From: Candidatus Gastranaerophilales bacterium
Lineage (GTDB): Bacteria > Cyanobacteriota > Vampirovibrionia > Gastranaerophilales > Gastranaerophilaceae
Assembly: GCA_910587245.1 (NCBI GenBank)
Contig: CAJULX010000007.1
Location: 1 to 64,000, forward strand
Direction: 5' to 3'
Length of the DNA stretch: 64,000 nt
The first letter of the stretch is position 1. Every line of letters starts with the position of its first letter. Positions 34,210 to 41,740 of this stretch are shown here, one piece after another. The position numbers and the translations under genes were made by a program. The notes below the pieces were generated by a model. It was not told the origin of the DNA and searched no databases. It saw only the letters and a program-made list of their open reading frames with translations.

Positions 34210-35205
34210 ATGCATAATATAACTTTAATTGAAGGGGACGGTATAGGCCCTGAAATAGCGGATGCGGTTGTAAAAATAATTGATGCTGCAGGTGTTAAAA
34301 TTAACTGGGATAGGCAAACTGCAGGACTGGATGTTATTGAAAAAGAGGGTGTGCCGCTGCCTGACAGGGTTATAGAGAGCATAAAGAAAAATAAAATTGC
34401 ATTGAAAGCCCCTGTGACGACACCCATAGGTAAAGGCTTCCGCTCCGTTAACGTTCAATTGAGAAGAGAACTTGATTTATATGCAAATGTGCGCCCATGT
34501 AAAAATATTGAAGGTATTAAAACCCCTTTTAACAATGTTGATTTAGTTGTAATCAGGGAAAATACGGAAGATTTATACGCGGGAATTGAACGCAAGGTTG
34601 ATGATGATACGGCAGAAGGCATCAAATTAATCACCCGTAAGGCAAGTGAAAGAATTGTTAAATATGCTTTTGATTATGCTGTTAAAATGGGCAGAAAAAC
34701 TGTTGGGGCGGTAACAAAAGCCAATATATGCAAATTAACGGACGGTTTATTCCTTGATTGCGCGCGCGAAGTTGCAAAAAATTACCCGAAGATTGAATAT
34801 AAAGAAATTCTTGTAGATGCCCTTTGTATGCAGCTTGTGCAAAATCCTTCAAAATTTGATGTGCTTGTGCTTCCAAATCTCTACGGTGATATAGTTTCGG
34901 ATTTAACGGCTGGGCTAATAGGCGGTTTGGGTGTAGCTCAGGGGGCAAATATCGGGCTTGAAGCTTCGGTATTTGAGCCTGTGCACGGTTCTGCACCCGA
35001 TATCAAGGGGCAAAATCTTGCAAATCCTTCGGCGCTTCTATTGTGTGCAGTTGAAATGCTAAAAAATATTAACGAATTTGGTGTAGCTGAAAAAATCGAA
35101 AAAGCGCTTTTTAAAACCATAAAAGAAGGCAGGGTTTTAACGCGGGATTTAGGCGGAAGCGCCAAAACAACCGAATTTAGAGATGAAATAATTAAAAACC
35201 TTTAA
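34210..35205 (+). CDS. Isocitrate/isopropylmalate dehydrogenase family, NAD-IDH type
   Basis: 331 residues. LIEGDGIGPEIADA, the substrate-binding SVNVQLRRELDLYANVRPCK (Ser-x-Asn-x-x-Leu-Arg, isocitrate-type rather than LeuB), RENTEDLYAGIER, AVTKANICKLTDGLF and the C-terminal PVHGSAPDIKGQNLANP. The RENTEDLYAGIE text is that of NAD-dependent isocitrate dehydrogenases. GGAG precedes the ATG. It follows the LeuD-like gene by 88 bp, suggesting a short oxidative branch to 2-oxoglutarate. Homoisocitrate dehydrogenase cannot be excluded. Confidence 0.88.
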   Translation: MHNITLIEGDGIGPEIADAVVKIIDAAGVKINWDRQTAGLDVIEKEGVPLPDRVIESIKKNKIALKAPVTTPIGKGFRSVNVQLRRELDLYANVRPCKNIEGIKTPFNNVDLVVIRENTEDLYAGIERKVDDDTAEGIKLITRKASERIVKYAFDYAVKMGRKTVGAVTKANICKLTDGLFLDCAREVAKNYPKIEYKEILVDALCMQLVQNPSKFDVLVLPNLYGDIVSDLTAGLIGGLGVAQGANIGLEASVFEPVHGSAPDIKGQNLANPSALLLCAVEMLKNINEFGVAEKIEKALFKTIKEGRVLTRDLGGSAKTTEFRDEIIKNL

Positions 35206-35208
35206 ACT

Positions 35209-35526
35209 TCATATTTGCAGTAATTTCAGACTTGCAATGCCTGTTATGATTAACAGTATACAAATGAACTTTAACAGGCTGAATGGTTCTTTGAATAAAA
35301 TAATTCCGAATACCACCGTGCCCACTGTTCCGATTCCTGTCCAGACTGCGTAAGCGGTGCCAAGAGGAATATTTTTTAATGCCAGTGCCAGAAAATAAAA
35401 ACTTGCAATCATCCCTAAGATTGTTAAAAAGCTTATAACTAAATTTGTAAATCCGTTTGAAAATTTTAACCCTATGGCCCAAACTATTTCGAAAATTCCT
35501 GCAATGAATAAAAAAAACCAGCTCAT
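35209..35526 (-). CDS. SMR-family exporter, SugE/Gdx (guanidinium) type
   Basis: 105 residues, four membrane helices. MSWFFLFIAGIFEIVWAIGLKFSNGFT carries the essential Glu13, and GTAYAVWTGIGTVG and LKEP-like text (FKEPFSLLKFICILLIITGI) match SugE/Gdx rather than EmrE. These proteins export guanidinium or small quaternary ammonium ions as dual-topology dimers. AAGGGG precedes the ATG. A long hairpin lies in its leader. Confidence 0.88.
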   Translation of the reverse strand: MSWFFLFIAGIFEIVWAIGLKFSNGFTNLVISFLTILGMIASFYFLALALKNIPLGTAYAVWTGIGTVGTVVFGIILFKEPFSLLKFICILLIITGIASLKLLQI

Positions 35527-35562
35527 TTTGTTCCCCTTAAAAATTACTTTACATACAAAACT

Positions 35563-35612
35563 GCATCCCTTAAATATCCCTTCAAAGGCCTAACGGAATA
35601 TTTAAAAGATGC
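35563..35612 (-). promoter_or_regulatory. 18-bp hairpin in the leader of the Gdx gene
   Basis: On the minus strand GCATCTTTTAAATATTCC pairs with GGGATATTTAAGGGATGC (three G-U pairs) around a 14-nt loop, 37 bp before the start codon. Possible cis-regulatory RNA, since relatives of this gene are often under guanidine riboswitches; the sequence does not match guanidine class I, II or III signatures known to me. Confidence 0.5.
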
Positions 35613-35677
35613 TTACCCGGCGGCAAATATTTTTTATTTATTATAATTTGAAATCACATATAATGCAATTTTTTAAA

Positions 35678-36325
35678 CTATCCGCAGGCATCCAGATAGC
35701 GAGGTTTTGTTTTGTTATCAACATATGCTATGTAATCATCAAAGTGCTTGCTTGGAAGAATTTTATCCGCATCCCGTCTGTTTGAAGATTTATTTTCAAA
35801 CAGTTTGCTGCTTTCCCAGAAATGTTCATTAACCGAAGTTAATTCTATTTTATCGGCACCTGCGTTTTTTGCTTCCTGAACTATTTTTGATACCAGCGTT
35901 TCTCCTAATCCTTTATGATGTCTTGACGGGGCTGTATACATTTCATCCGGAGAAGATTGAACATATGATATATAGGTAACTTTTGTGCCGTCATCTATGT
36001 CGTAAGAATCAAGTACCTTTGCAAGAGCCAGTGTATCACCGTACGTATTTTCCAATCCGTAAAGATGAACTCCATCCATGCTTCCTCTTGAAGTTTTGAA
36101 ATTTTCCGTGATAGCTCCTATGAAAGGCGTTTTGTCCTTCCATAATTTTGCCAGAGTTTCAATCTGCATCATATCTCTTGTACTTTTTCTTTCATATTCT
36201 ACAAAACAGCCGTCAGACTTTGTTCCGTTTGTATTTCTGATTTGTACATCGGTATCGATATATTTTTTACAAAAGGCAGGATTGTTTCTTTGTATTGAAA
36301 CATTATTAAATGATGTTATATTCAT
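35678..36325 (-). CDS. GNAT-like protein with short N-terminal tag
   Basis: 215 residues. The N-terminus (MNITSFNNVSIQRNNPAF) is polar and resembles the tags on other proteins at 48-56 kb. The core has GNAT features: beta strands around KVTYISYVQSSP, then HHKGLGETLVSKIVQEAKNAG as the acetyl-CoA loop and helix, and IELTSVNEHFWESSKLFE. Acetyltransferase activity is likely; the substrate is unknown. Single gene upstream of the Gdx gene on the same strand. Confidence 0.65.
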   Translation of the reverse strand: MNITSFNNVSIQRNNPAFCKKYIDTDVQIRNTNGTKSDGCFVEYERKSTRDMMQIETLAKLWKDKTPFIGAITENFKTSRGSMDGVHLYGLENTYGDTLALAKVLDSYDIDDGTKVTYISYVQSSPDEMYTAPSRHHKGLGETLVSKIVQEAKNAGADKIELTSVNEHFWESSKLFENKSSNRRDADKILPSKHFDDYIAYVDNKTKPRYLDACG

Positions 36326-36384
36326 TAGGGGGTTCCTTGTATTCTGTTAAAAGCCCCTGAATAATAAAAATTGCTTTAAAATTT

Positions 36385-37779
36385 TTAAGCTTTTACTCTG
36401 CCGTAGATATCTTTATATCTTATAATATCTTCTTCAACGAGCTTATCGCCCTTTTGAACTTCAATTATTTTTAATTCTTCTTTGTAAGGGTTTCCTAAAG
36501 AATGTTTTACCTTCACAGGGATATCAATGCTTGAACCGGGTTTTAAAATATAGTTTTTATTATCAAGGGTAACTCTTGCTGTACCTGATAATACAACCCA
36601 GTGTTCGCTTCTGAAATTATGTGATTGCAAGCTCAGCTGTCCGTGGCTTGAAACACATATCATTTTTGTTAAATATCCTTCACCCTGATTTAATACGGTA
36701 TAATAACCCCATGGGCGGTAAACCGTTGTATGTACAAGATGGGTTTCATCTTTAATTTCTTTTAATTTATCGAAAACTTTCTTAACATCCTGCGTTTTAT
36801 CTTTTTTGCAGGCTAAAATTGCATCAGATGTTTCAACAAGAATTATATCATCTAAGCCCACCCCTGCAATAAGCCTGTTTGAACTGAAAAGGAGAGAGTT
36901 CTTGCAATTTTCCGTCTGTACAGCCCCTATTTTTACATTGCCTTCTTTATCTTTTGAGTTGATATCATAAATTGCATCCCAGCTGCCAAGGTCATTCCAT
37001 CCGCAATCAACGGGTACATTTATAATATTTTTAGCTTTTTCCATTACTGCGTAATCAATAGAAATTGAAGGCATTTTATCAAATTTTGTAAATTCTATCT
37101 GATTATTTTTTGTAAAGTTAAATTCCTGTGTAATTTCATAAATTTCAGGCGCAAATTCTTTTAAGGTTTCCATAAAAACTGAAGCCTTAAACATAAAAAT
37201 ACCTGAATTCCAGTAATATTTACCGCTTTTAACATATTTTTCGGCGGTTTTTTTATCGGGTTTTTCTTTAAATTCTTCTACTTTATATGAAAAATCGTTA
37301 TTTTTCTTTGAAGATTTTATGTAGCCGTACCCTGTCTCGGCGCCTGCGGGTTTTATGCCGAATGTTACGATATACCCTTCTTCCGCCAGCGTTTTAGCAT
37401 TTTCAACACTTTTTTTAAAAGCCTTTTCATCCTTAATAAGATGATCGGACGGAACTACAAGAATAACATCATCTTTACCTTTATCGAGCAAATATTTAAC
37501 CGAAACGCTTATAGCCGGTGCCGTATTTTTTTGTGCAGGCTCGGAGAGCAAAAGAGGATCTTTTGATATTGATGAAAGCTGGGTTTTAACATCGCTAAAG
37601 TGTTTAGCGTTTGTAATGCTTAAAATATTTTTTTCATCCGTTAAATTTAAAAGTCTTAGATAAGTCATTTCAAGAAGACTTTTATCGGTATTAATTTTTA
37701 GAAGCTGCTTCGGGTACAATTCTCTGGATAAAGGCCATAATCTTGAACCGCTGCCGCCTGCTAGAATAATACCGTACAT
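36385..37779 (-). CDS. manC: Mannose-1-phosphate guanylyltransferase / mannose-6-phosphate isomerase
   Basis: 464-residue bifunctional enzyme making GDP-mannose for surface polysaccharide. N-terminal nucleotidyltransferase with ILAGGSGSRLWPLSRELYPKQ, VVPSDHLI, GYGYI, FKEKPD, YYWNSGIF and the CGWNDLGSWDA segment. C-terminal cupin of type II phosphomannose isomerases (RPWGYYTVL, SLQSHNFRSEHWVVLSGTA, SIDIPVKVKHSLGNP). Promoter TTGTGC - 17 bp - TATAAT lies 38-66 bp upstream. Confidence 0.94.
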   Translation of the reverse strand: MYGIILAGGSGSRLWPLSRELYPKQLLKINTDKSLLEMTYLRLLNLTDEKNILSITNAKHFSDVKTQLSSISKDPLLLSEPAQKNTAPAISVSVKYLLDKGKDDVILVVPSDHLIKDEKAFKKSVENAKTLAEEGYIVTFGIKPAGAETGYGYIKSSKKNNDFSYKVEEFKEKPDKKTAEKYVKSGKYYWNSGIFMFKASVFMETLKEFAPEIYEITQEFNFTKNNQIEFTKFDKMPSISIDYAVMEKAKNIINVPVDCGWNDLGSWDAIYDINSKDKEGNVKIGAVQTENCKNSLLFSSNRLIAGVGLDDIILVETSDAILACKKDKTQDVKKVFDKLKEIKDETHLVHTTVYRPWGYYTVLNQGEGYLTKMICVSSHGQLSLQSHNFRSEHWVVLSGTARVTLDNKNYILKPGSSIDIPVKVKHSLGNPYKEELKIIEVQKGDKLVEEDIIRYKDIYGRVKA

Positions 37780-37816
37780 AAACTCTTCCTCTTAAAATTC
37801 TAAATCCCGTTAGTTA

Positions 37817-37845
37817 ATTATACAATAAAAACCCGCCCCGCACAA
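37817..37845 (-). promoter_or_regulatory. manC promoter
   Basis: TTGTGC and TATAAT with a 17-bp spacer on the minus strand; leader of about 30 nt. Confidence 0.6.
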
Positions 37846-37896
37846 ATTGTTTACAAGGTTTAAAATGAATGAAGGATGTATTAAAAGATAAAAAAG

Positions 37897-37902
37897 TATA
37901 AT
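37897..37902 (+). promoter_or_regulatory. -10 box of the small gene at 37982
   Basis: TATAAT, no clear -35. The direct repeat AATTGTACATT (37910-37920 and 37948-37958) lies between it and the hairpin. Confidence 0.4.
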
Positions 37903-37956
37903 ATTTAATAATTGTACATTAAAATAAGAATGCGGGCAGAAGGTTTCAATTGTACA

Positions 37957-37994
37957 TTTCAACTAACGAAAGGAGGTTAAAATGTTAGTTGAAA
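37957..37994 (+). promoter_or_regulatory. 11-bp hairpin holding the RBS in its loop
   Basis: TTTCAACTAAC and GTTAGTTGAAA pair perfectly. The 16-nt loop contains AAAGGAGG, and the G of the ATG opens the 3' arm, so initiation could be controlled by RNA structure. Confidence 0.6.
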
Positions 37995-38056
37995 TCAACG
38001 AAAAAGAGCTAATACTCTTAATTGTACTAGCTCTTACACTCAAATCCATATTTTAA
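37982..38056 (+). CDS. 24-residue hydrophobic peptide (small gene)
   Basis: Reads Met-Leu-Val-Glu-Ile-Asn-Glu-Lys-Glu-Leu then a hydrophobic helix ILLIVLALTLKSIF and stop. It has the best ribosome-binding site in the window (AAAGGAGGT, 6 bp before the ATG), a -10 box about 80 bp upstream and a terminator-like hairpin 12 bp after the stop, so it forms a complete unit of about 200 nt. Size and hydrophobicity recall membrane-acting small peptides such as type I toxins; a regulatory leader peptide is the alternative. No family recognised. Confidence 0.55.
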   Translation: MLVEINEKELILLIVLALTLKSIF

Positions 38057-38067
38057 TTAGTATGGTG

Positions 38068-38110
38068 CAGGTGTGGGTGTTAGCGTCACCCGTGCCTGTA
38101 TTCTTATTTT
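38068..38110 (+). terminator. Terminator-like hairpin after the small gene
   Basis: CAGGTGTGGGTG pairs with CACCCGTGCCTG (three G-U pairs) around a 7-nt loop, followed by TATTCTTATTTT. Confidence 0.6.
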
Positions 38111-38141
38111 AACCTACTTTATATTTTTTTCAACCCTGAAA

Positions 38142-38960
38142 TTATCTGCTAAGCAAATACTTTTCAAGCGATTCCTCCCAGTTTGGAAGAGCATTTGCGC
38201 TGTCTAAAATACTGTATTTCGGTCTTTTTGCAGGGCGCGGAAAATCGCTTTTTTCAATTGATGATACGTTTATATTTCTTTTTTTAATTTCAAAAATTTT
38301 CCTTGTAAAATCAGACCATTTTGCTTCGCCTGATGATGTCATATGATAAGTTCCAAAATCGGGCCTTTCGTTTATTATTTTTATAATTTCATCAGCTAAA
38401 TCTTTGGTCCATGTGGGTGCTAAAATCTGATCATCCACAACGCTTATGGAATTTGAAAGCATCGAAAAAGTAATCATTGTATCTACGTAATTTTTTCCGC
38501 CCTTGCCGTAAAGCGTGCTTGTTCTTAAAATGTAGTGTTTTTTTAATTTTCTTATTTCTTCTTCACCCTTTAGTTTCGAAAGCCCGTAAACATTAACAGG
38601 GTTTGTTTCATCCGTTGGTTTATAGGGAGTGTTTTTGTTTCCGTCAAACACGGAATCAGAACTTATGTAAATAATCGGTACATCAAGTTTTTTTGCTATC
38701 TGTGCCATATTTTTTGTGCCCAGATGATTAACATTCAAGGCTTCTTTTTTTGAAACTTCCGCCTGATCAATGTTTGTATAAGCAGCAAGGTGAATTATTA
38801 AATCCAGGCTTACTTTATTCATAATTTCAGATGCAAGTTTTTTGTTTGTTATATCAAAAATTTTGGAGTTTGTAGCCCAGAATTGATGTCCTTCTTTTTC
38901 CAAAATAGGGCATAATTCCTGTCCTAATAAGCCCGTTGCTCCTGTTACAAGTATTCTCAT
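38142..38960 (-). CDS. rfbD: dTDP-4-dehydrorhamnose reductase (RmlD family)
   Basis: 272-residue short-chain dehydrogenase-like protein: GATGLLGQELCPIL, LIIHLAAYTNIDQAE, YISSDSVFDG, YGLSKLKGEEE (catalytic YxxxK) and LRTSTLYG. Reduces the last intermediate of dTDP-rhamnose synthesis for O-antigen or glycan. rfbA/B/C are not adjacent, so a related nucleotide-sugar reductase is possible. Near manC, suggesting a glycan-precursor neighbourhood. No promoter fixed. Confidence 0.82.
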   Translation of the reverse strand: MRILVTGATGLLGQELCPILEKEGHQFWATNSKIFDITNKKLASEIMNKVSLDLIIHLAAYTNIDQAEVSKKEALNVNHLGTKNMAQIAKKLDVPIIYISSDSVFDGNKNTPYKPTDETNPVNVYGLSKLKGEEEIRKLKKHYILRTSTLYGKGGKNYVDTMITFSMLSNSISVVDDQILAPTWTKDLADEIIKIINERPDFGTYHMTSSGEAKWSDFTRKIFEIKKRNINVSSIEKSDFPRPAKRPKYSILDSANALPNWEESLEKYLLSR

Positions 38961-39072
38961 AAATAAATTGCCATTCCTAAATTTTTAAAGCAAATTTAAA
39001 AAATTTTATTAAGGGGAAAAATTATCCATCTAAACTTGCCTTTTTGTTTAGTATTTTTGTAACAGAAAATTA

Positions 39073-39081
39073 TGGTAAAAT
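39073..39081 (+). promoter_or_regulatory. Extended -10 seven bp before the lipoprotein start
   Basis: TGGTAAAAT (TGn plus TAAAAT) then 7 bp to the ATG at 39089; no RBS visible. Confidence 0.5.
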
Positions 39082-39088
39082 CAATACT

Positions 39089-40939
39089 ATGAAAAAAATA
39101 CTTTACATAATATTTATATTATTTTTATTTGCCCTTATGTTGAAAGGCTGTCTGAAAGAGGATAAAGGCTATGATGAGGAGCCTAAATTTTCAAATGCAA
39201 GACCGCTTGATGTTATAGAATATAATTTTCCGCCGGCTGAAACAAAAACAATTGATGGTGTTGATTATCTGGTGTCACGCGGCGAAACAGGTAAATTCGG
39301 CGGAGATTTTGTAACATCCACAATAGGTGAAGGTCCAAAAACTTTTAACCCGTTTAATACAAACGACGCTACATCTGCACAAATGGCAGGATTAATGTAT
39401 GATGGGCTCCTGTCTACCGATGCTTATACGGGAGATGTCAGCCTGCGTATGGCAAAAAGGCTTGAAATGCTGCCTGATGATTTAACATATATAATTGAGC
39501 TTCGCCACGGGCTGAAATGGTCTGACGGCAGAGAAATAACCGCAGATGATGTTGTCTTCACATATAATAATATAATTTTTGCAGGTTTTGGTGATACAAG
39601 CACAAGGGATATGCTCTATGTTGAAGGAAAACTCCCCACGGTGGAAAAAATCGATAAATATACCGTAAAATTCAAAACCCCTGTGCCCTTTGCACCGTTT
39701 TTAAGGAATTTATCTCTTTCAATTGCTCCCAAACACATTTTTAAACCTGCCACAGATAAAGGTAAAGAATATTTCAGAAGTTTTTATTCTACAACGACAA
39801 AACCTTCCGAATTTGTAGTATCGGGTGCTTTTAAATTAAAAGAATACATTCCTGCGCAAAGAGTAGTATTTGAGCGCAATCCGAATTATTACGTCATTGA
39901 TAAAGAAGGAAATAAACTTCCTTATCTTGACAGGTGGGTTATGCTTATTGTGGGTGATTTAAACAACGATATTATAAAATTTGAAGCGAAAGAAACTGAT
40001 ACCACAACTATCCCGGGGTCTATGGCCTCAAGATATCGCGAATTTGAAAAAAATTCCGATTATACCCTGTATAATTTAGGCCCTACAACTAACACCTCCT
40101 TTATTGTATTTAATATGAATACAAGAAAAAACAACAAGGGTGAATTTTATGTTGACCCGAAAAAACAGATGTGGTTCAACGATGAAAACTTTAGAAAGGC
40201 CGTAGATTGGGCAATAGATAGAGAAAGCCTTGTTTTAAACGTTTTATCGGGTGTCGGGCAGCCTTTATACACGGCAGAAAGCATCTCAAGCATTTTTATA
40301 AATGATGAAGTTGCAAAAGGACATGAGCAAAATATTGAATATGCCCGCGAATTATTAAAAAAATCGGGTTTTGAATTAAAAGACGGCGTTCTGTATGATA
40401 AATACGGAAACAAGGTTGAATTTGAACTTTCGACAAACGCCGGAAATACTCAAAGAGAAGCAACGGGTGTGAGCATAAAGGAAGATTTATCGAAACTCGG
40501 TATGAAAGTAAATTTTAAACCGATTGAATTTAATACGCTTGTAAACAGAATGACAAATACTCTCGATTATGAAGCGGCAATTATGTCATTAACGGGAAAT
40601 CCGCTTGAACCGCATTCAGGCAATAATGTATGGCATTCAAACGGCACGCTTCACCTTTTTAATCAGCGTTCGGATAACGATATGAAGTCAACCGATAAAC
40701 TCCTGCCTTTTGAAGCTGAATTAAACAGAATATTTGATGAAGCAAAAGTTCAAACCGATGTACAAAAAAGAAAAGCGTTGTATAATGAATATCAAAAGAT
40801 AGTTGCGGAGCATAATCCCGTAATTTATCTCTACAGCCCCGTAAATATAGTTGCAATAAGGAATAAATTTAAAAATGTTTATCCGACGCAATTGGGGGGC
40901 ACCGTTCATAATATTGAAGAAATTTATATAGATAAATAA
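39089..40939 (+). CDS. Peptide/oligopeptide ABC transporter substrate-binding lipoprotein (SBP_bac_5)
   Basis: 616 residues. Start taken at the ATG at 39089, giving a lipoprotein signal (MKKILYIIFILFLFALMLKGC); the in-frame ATG at 39044 would bury it. The -2 Lys of the lipobox is unusual. Mature domain has family 5 text: GPKTFNPFN, the GLLSTDAYTGDVSLRMAKRLE region, LRHGLKWSDGREITADDVVFTY, YWFNDENFRKAVDWAIDR-like text and QKIVAEHNPVIYLY. No permease genes adjoin; an OppF-type ATPase lies 5 kb away. It is followed after 12 bp by a SIMPL-domain gene. Confidence 0.88.
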   Translation: MKKILYIIFILFLFALMLKGCLKEDKGYDEEPKFSNARPLDVIEYNFPPAETKTIDGVDYLVSRGETGKFGGDFVTSTIGEGPKTFNPFNTNDATSAQMAGLMYDGLLSTDAYTGDVSLRMAKRLEMLPDDLTYIIELRHGLKWSDGREITADDVVFTYNNIIFAGFGDTSTRDMLYVEGKLPTVEKIDKYTVKFKTPVPFAPFLRNLSLSIAPKHIFKPATDKGKEYFRSFYSTTTKPSEFVVSGAFKLKEYIPAQRVVFERNPNYYVIDKEGNKLPYLDRWVMLIVGDLNNDIIKFEAKETDTTTIPGSMASRYREFEKNSDYTLYNLGPTTNTSFIVFNMNTRKNNKGEFYVDPKKQMWFNDENFRKAVDWAIDRESLVLNVLSGVGQPLYTAESISSIFINDEVAKGHEQNIEYARELLKKSGFELKDGVLYDKYGNKVEFELSTNAGNTQREATGVSIKEDLSKLGMKVNFKPIEFNTLVNRMTNTLDYEAAIMSLTGNPLEPHSGNNVWHSNGTLHLFNQRSDNDMKSTDKLLPFEAELNRIFDEAKVQTDVQKRKALYNEYQKIVAEHNPVIYLYSPVNIVAIRNKFKNVYPTQLGGTVHNIEEIYIDK

Positions 40940-40951
40940 AAAGGAGAGGCA

Positions 40952-41689
40952 ATGTTTGAGAAGGTTGCAAGGATACAGATAGTTGTATTTGCGGTTATTT
41001 TAGGGTTGAGTTTAATTTGCGCGTTTGTTTTCGGCGCAAAATTAATATCAAATAATTTTTCAAAAGATGAAATAACCGTAACAGGTTCAGCAAGTGAAAT
41101 TGTAACATCCGATTCAGGTGTTTGGAAATTTCAAATAAGAACCGAATCTCCTTCAAGAAGTGAAGCCTATAAAGTATTATCAAACCAGAAACCTGTTGTT
41201 GTGCAATTCTTAAAATCAAAAGGTATTAAGGATAACGAAATAGATTTTTTGGGCATAAACGATTATGCAAAATATAAAACTTCTCCAAACGGCTATTCAA
41301 CACAGGAAATTTCAGCATATACATATGAACAGACCGTTAAAATTAATTCTAAAGATGTCGAATTAATTAAAAAACTTCACCTTGAAATTCCTTCTTTGAT
41401 TGAAAAAGGCATTGTTATAAATTCATTTGAACCGAATTATTTATATTCAGGTCTTTCTGATAAAAAAGCCGAGCTTTTACAAAAAGCAACCGCTGATGCG
41501 AAATTCAGAGCAAAAGAAATGCTTAAAGCTACAAATAACAGAGTAGGTAAAATCCGCTCAGTTAGAATGGGTGTATTCCAAATTACCCCGCCTGATTCAA
41601 ACGAAGTATCCGACTGGGGTATAAATGATACAACCTCTATTGAAAAGAAAATTACCGCAGTTTCAAATGTGGTATTCGGGATAAGATAA
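40952..41689 (+). CDS. SIMPL-domain (DUF541) membrane-anchored protein
   Basis: 245 residues. One N-terminal membrane helix (VVFAVILGLSLICAFVFG), then the SIMPL fold: EITVTGSASEIVTSDSGVWKF, repeated Tyr-rich strands, KKAELLQKATADAKFRAKEML and a final VSNVVFGIR strand. Family members are periplasmic, some linked to oxidative stress, with no agreed activity. GGAGAGG precedes the ATG. Probably co-transcribed with the binding lipoprotein. A second SIMPL gene lies at 60285-61028. Confidence 0.85.
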   Translation: MFEKVARIQIVVFAVILGLSLICAFVFGAKLISNNFSKDEITVTGSASEIVTSDSGVWKFQIRTESPSRSEAYKVLSNQKPVVVQFLKSKGIKDNEIDFLGINDYAKYKTSPNGYSTQEISAYTYEQTVKINSKDVELIKKLHLEIPSLIEKGIVINSFEPNYLYSGLSDKKAELLQKATADAKFRAKEMLKATNNRVGKIRSVRMGVFQITPPDSNEVSDWGINDTTSIEKKITAVSNVVFGIR

Positions 41690-41713
41690 GTCAAAAATAA
41701 ATGTTTATATTAA

Positions 41714-41740
41714 AAAAGGTGTTATTTAATAACACCTTTT
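41714..41740. terminator. Bidirectional terminator between SIMPL and Mur-ligase genes
   Basis: AAAAGGTGTTAT / ATAACACCTTTT with A and T runs outside. Its 3' end overlaps the Mur-ligase stop region. Confidence 0.88.

Noticed and set aside
34210..35205. 3-isopropylmalate dehydrogenase (leuB)
   Set aside because: The SxNxxLR and RENTEDLYAGIE text is of isocitrate dehydrogenase type, despite the LeuD-like neighbour.
35563..35612. Known guanidine riboswitch upstream of the Gdx gene
   Set aside because: The conserved class I (CUAGGG...CUGGUCCGAGAG), class II (paired ACGR loops) and class III marks are not present; kept only as an unclassified hairpin.
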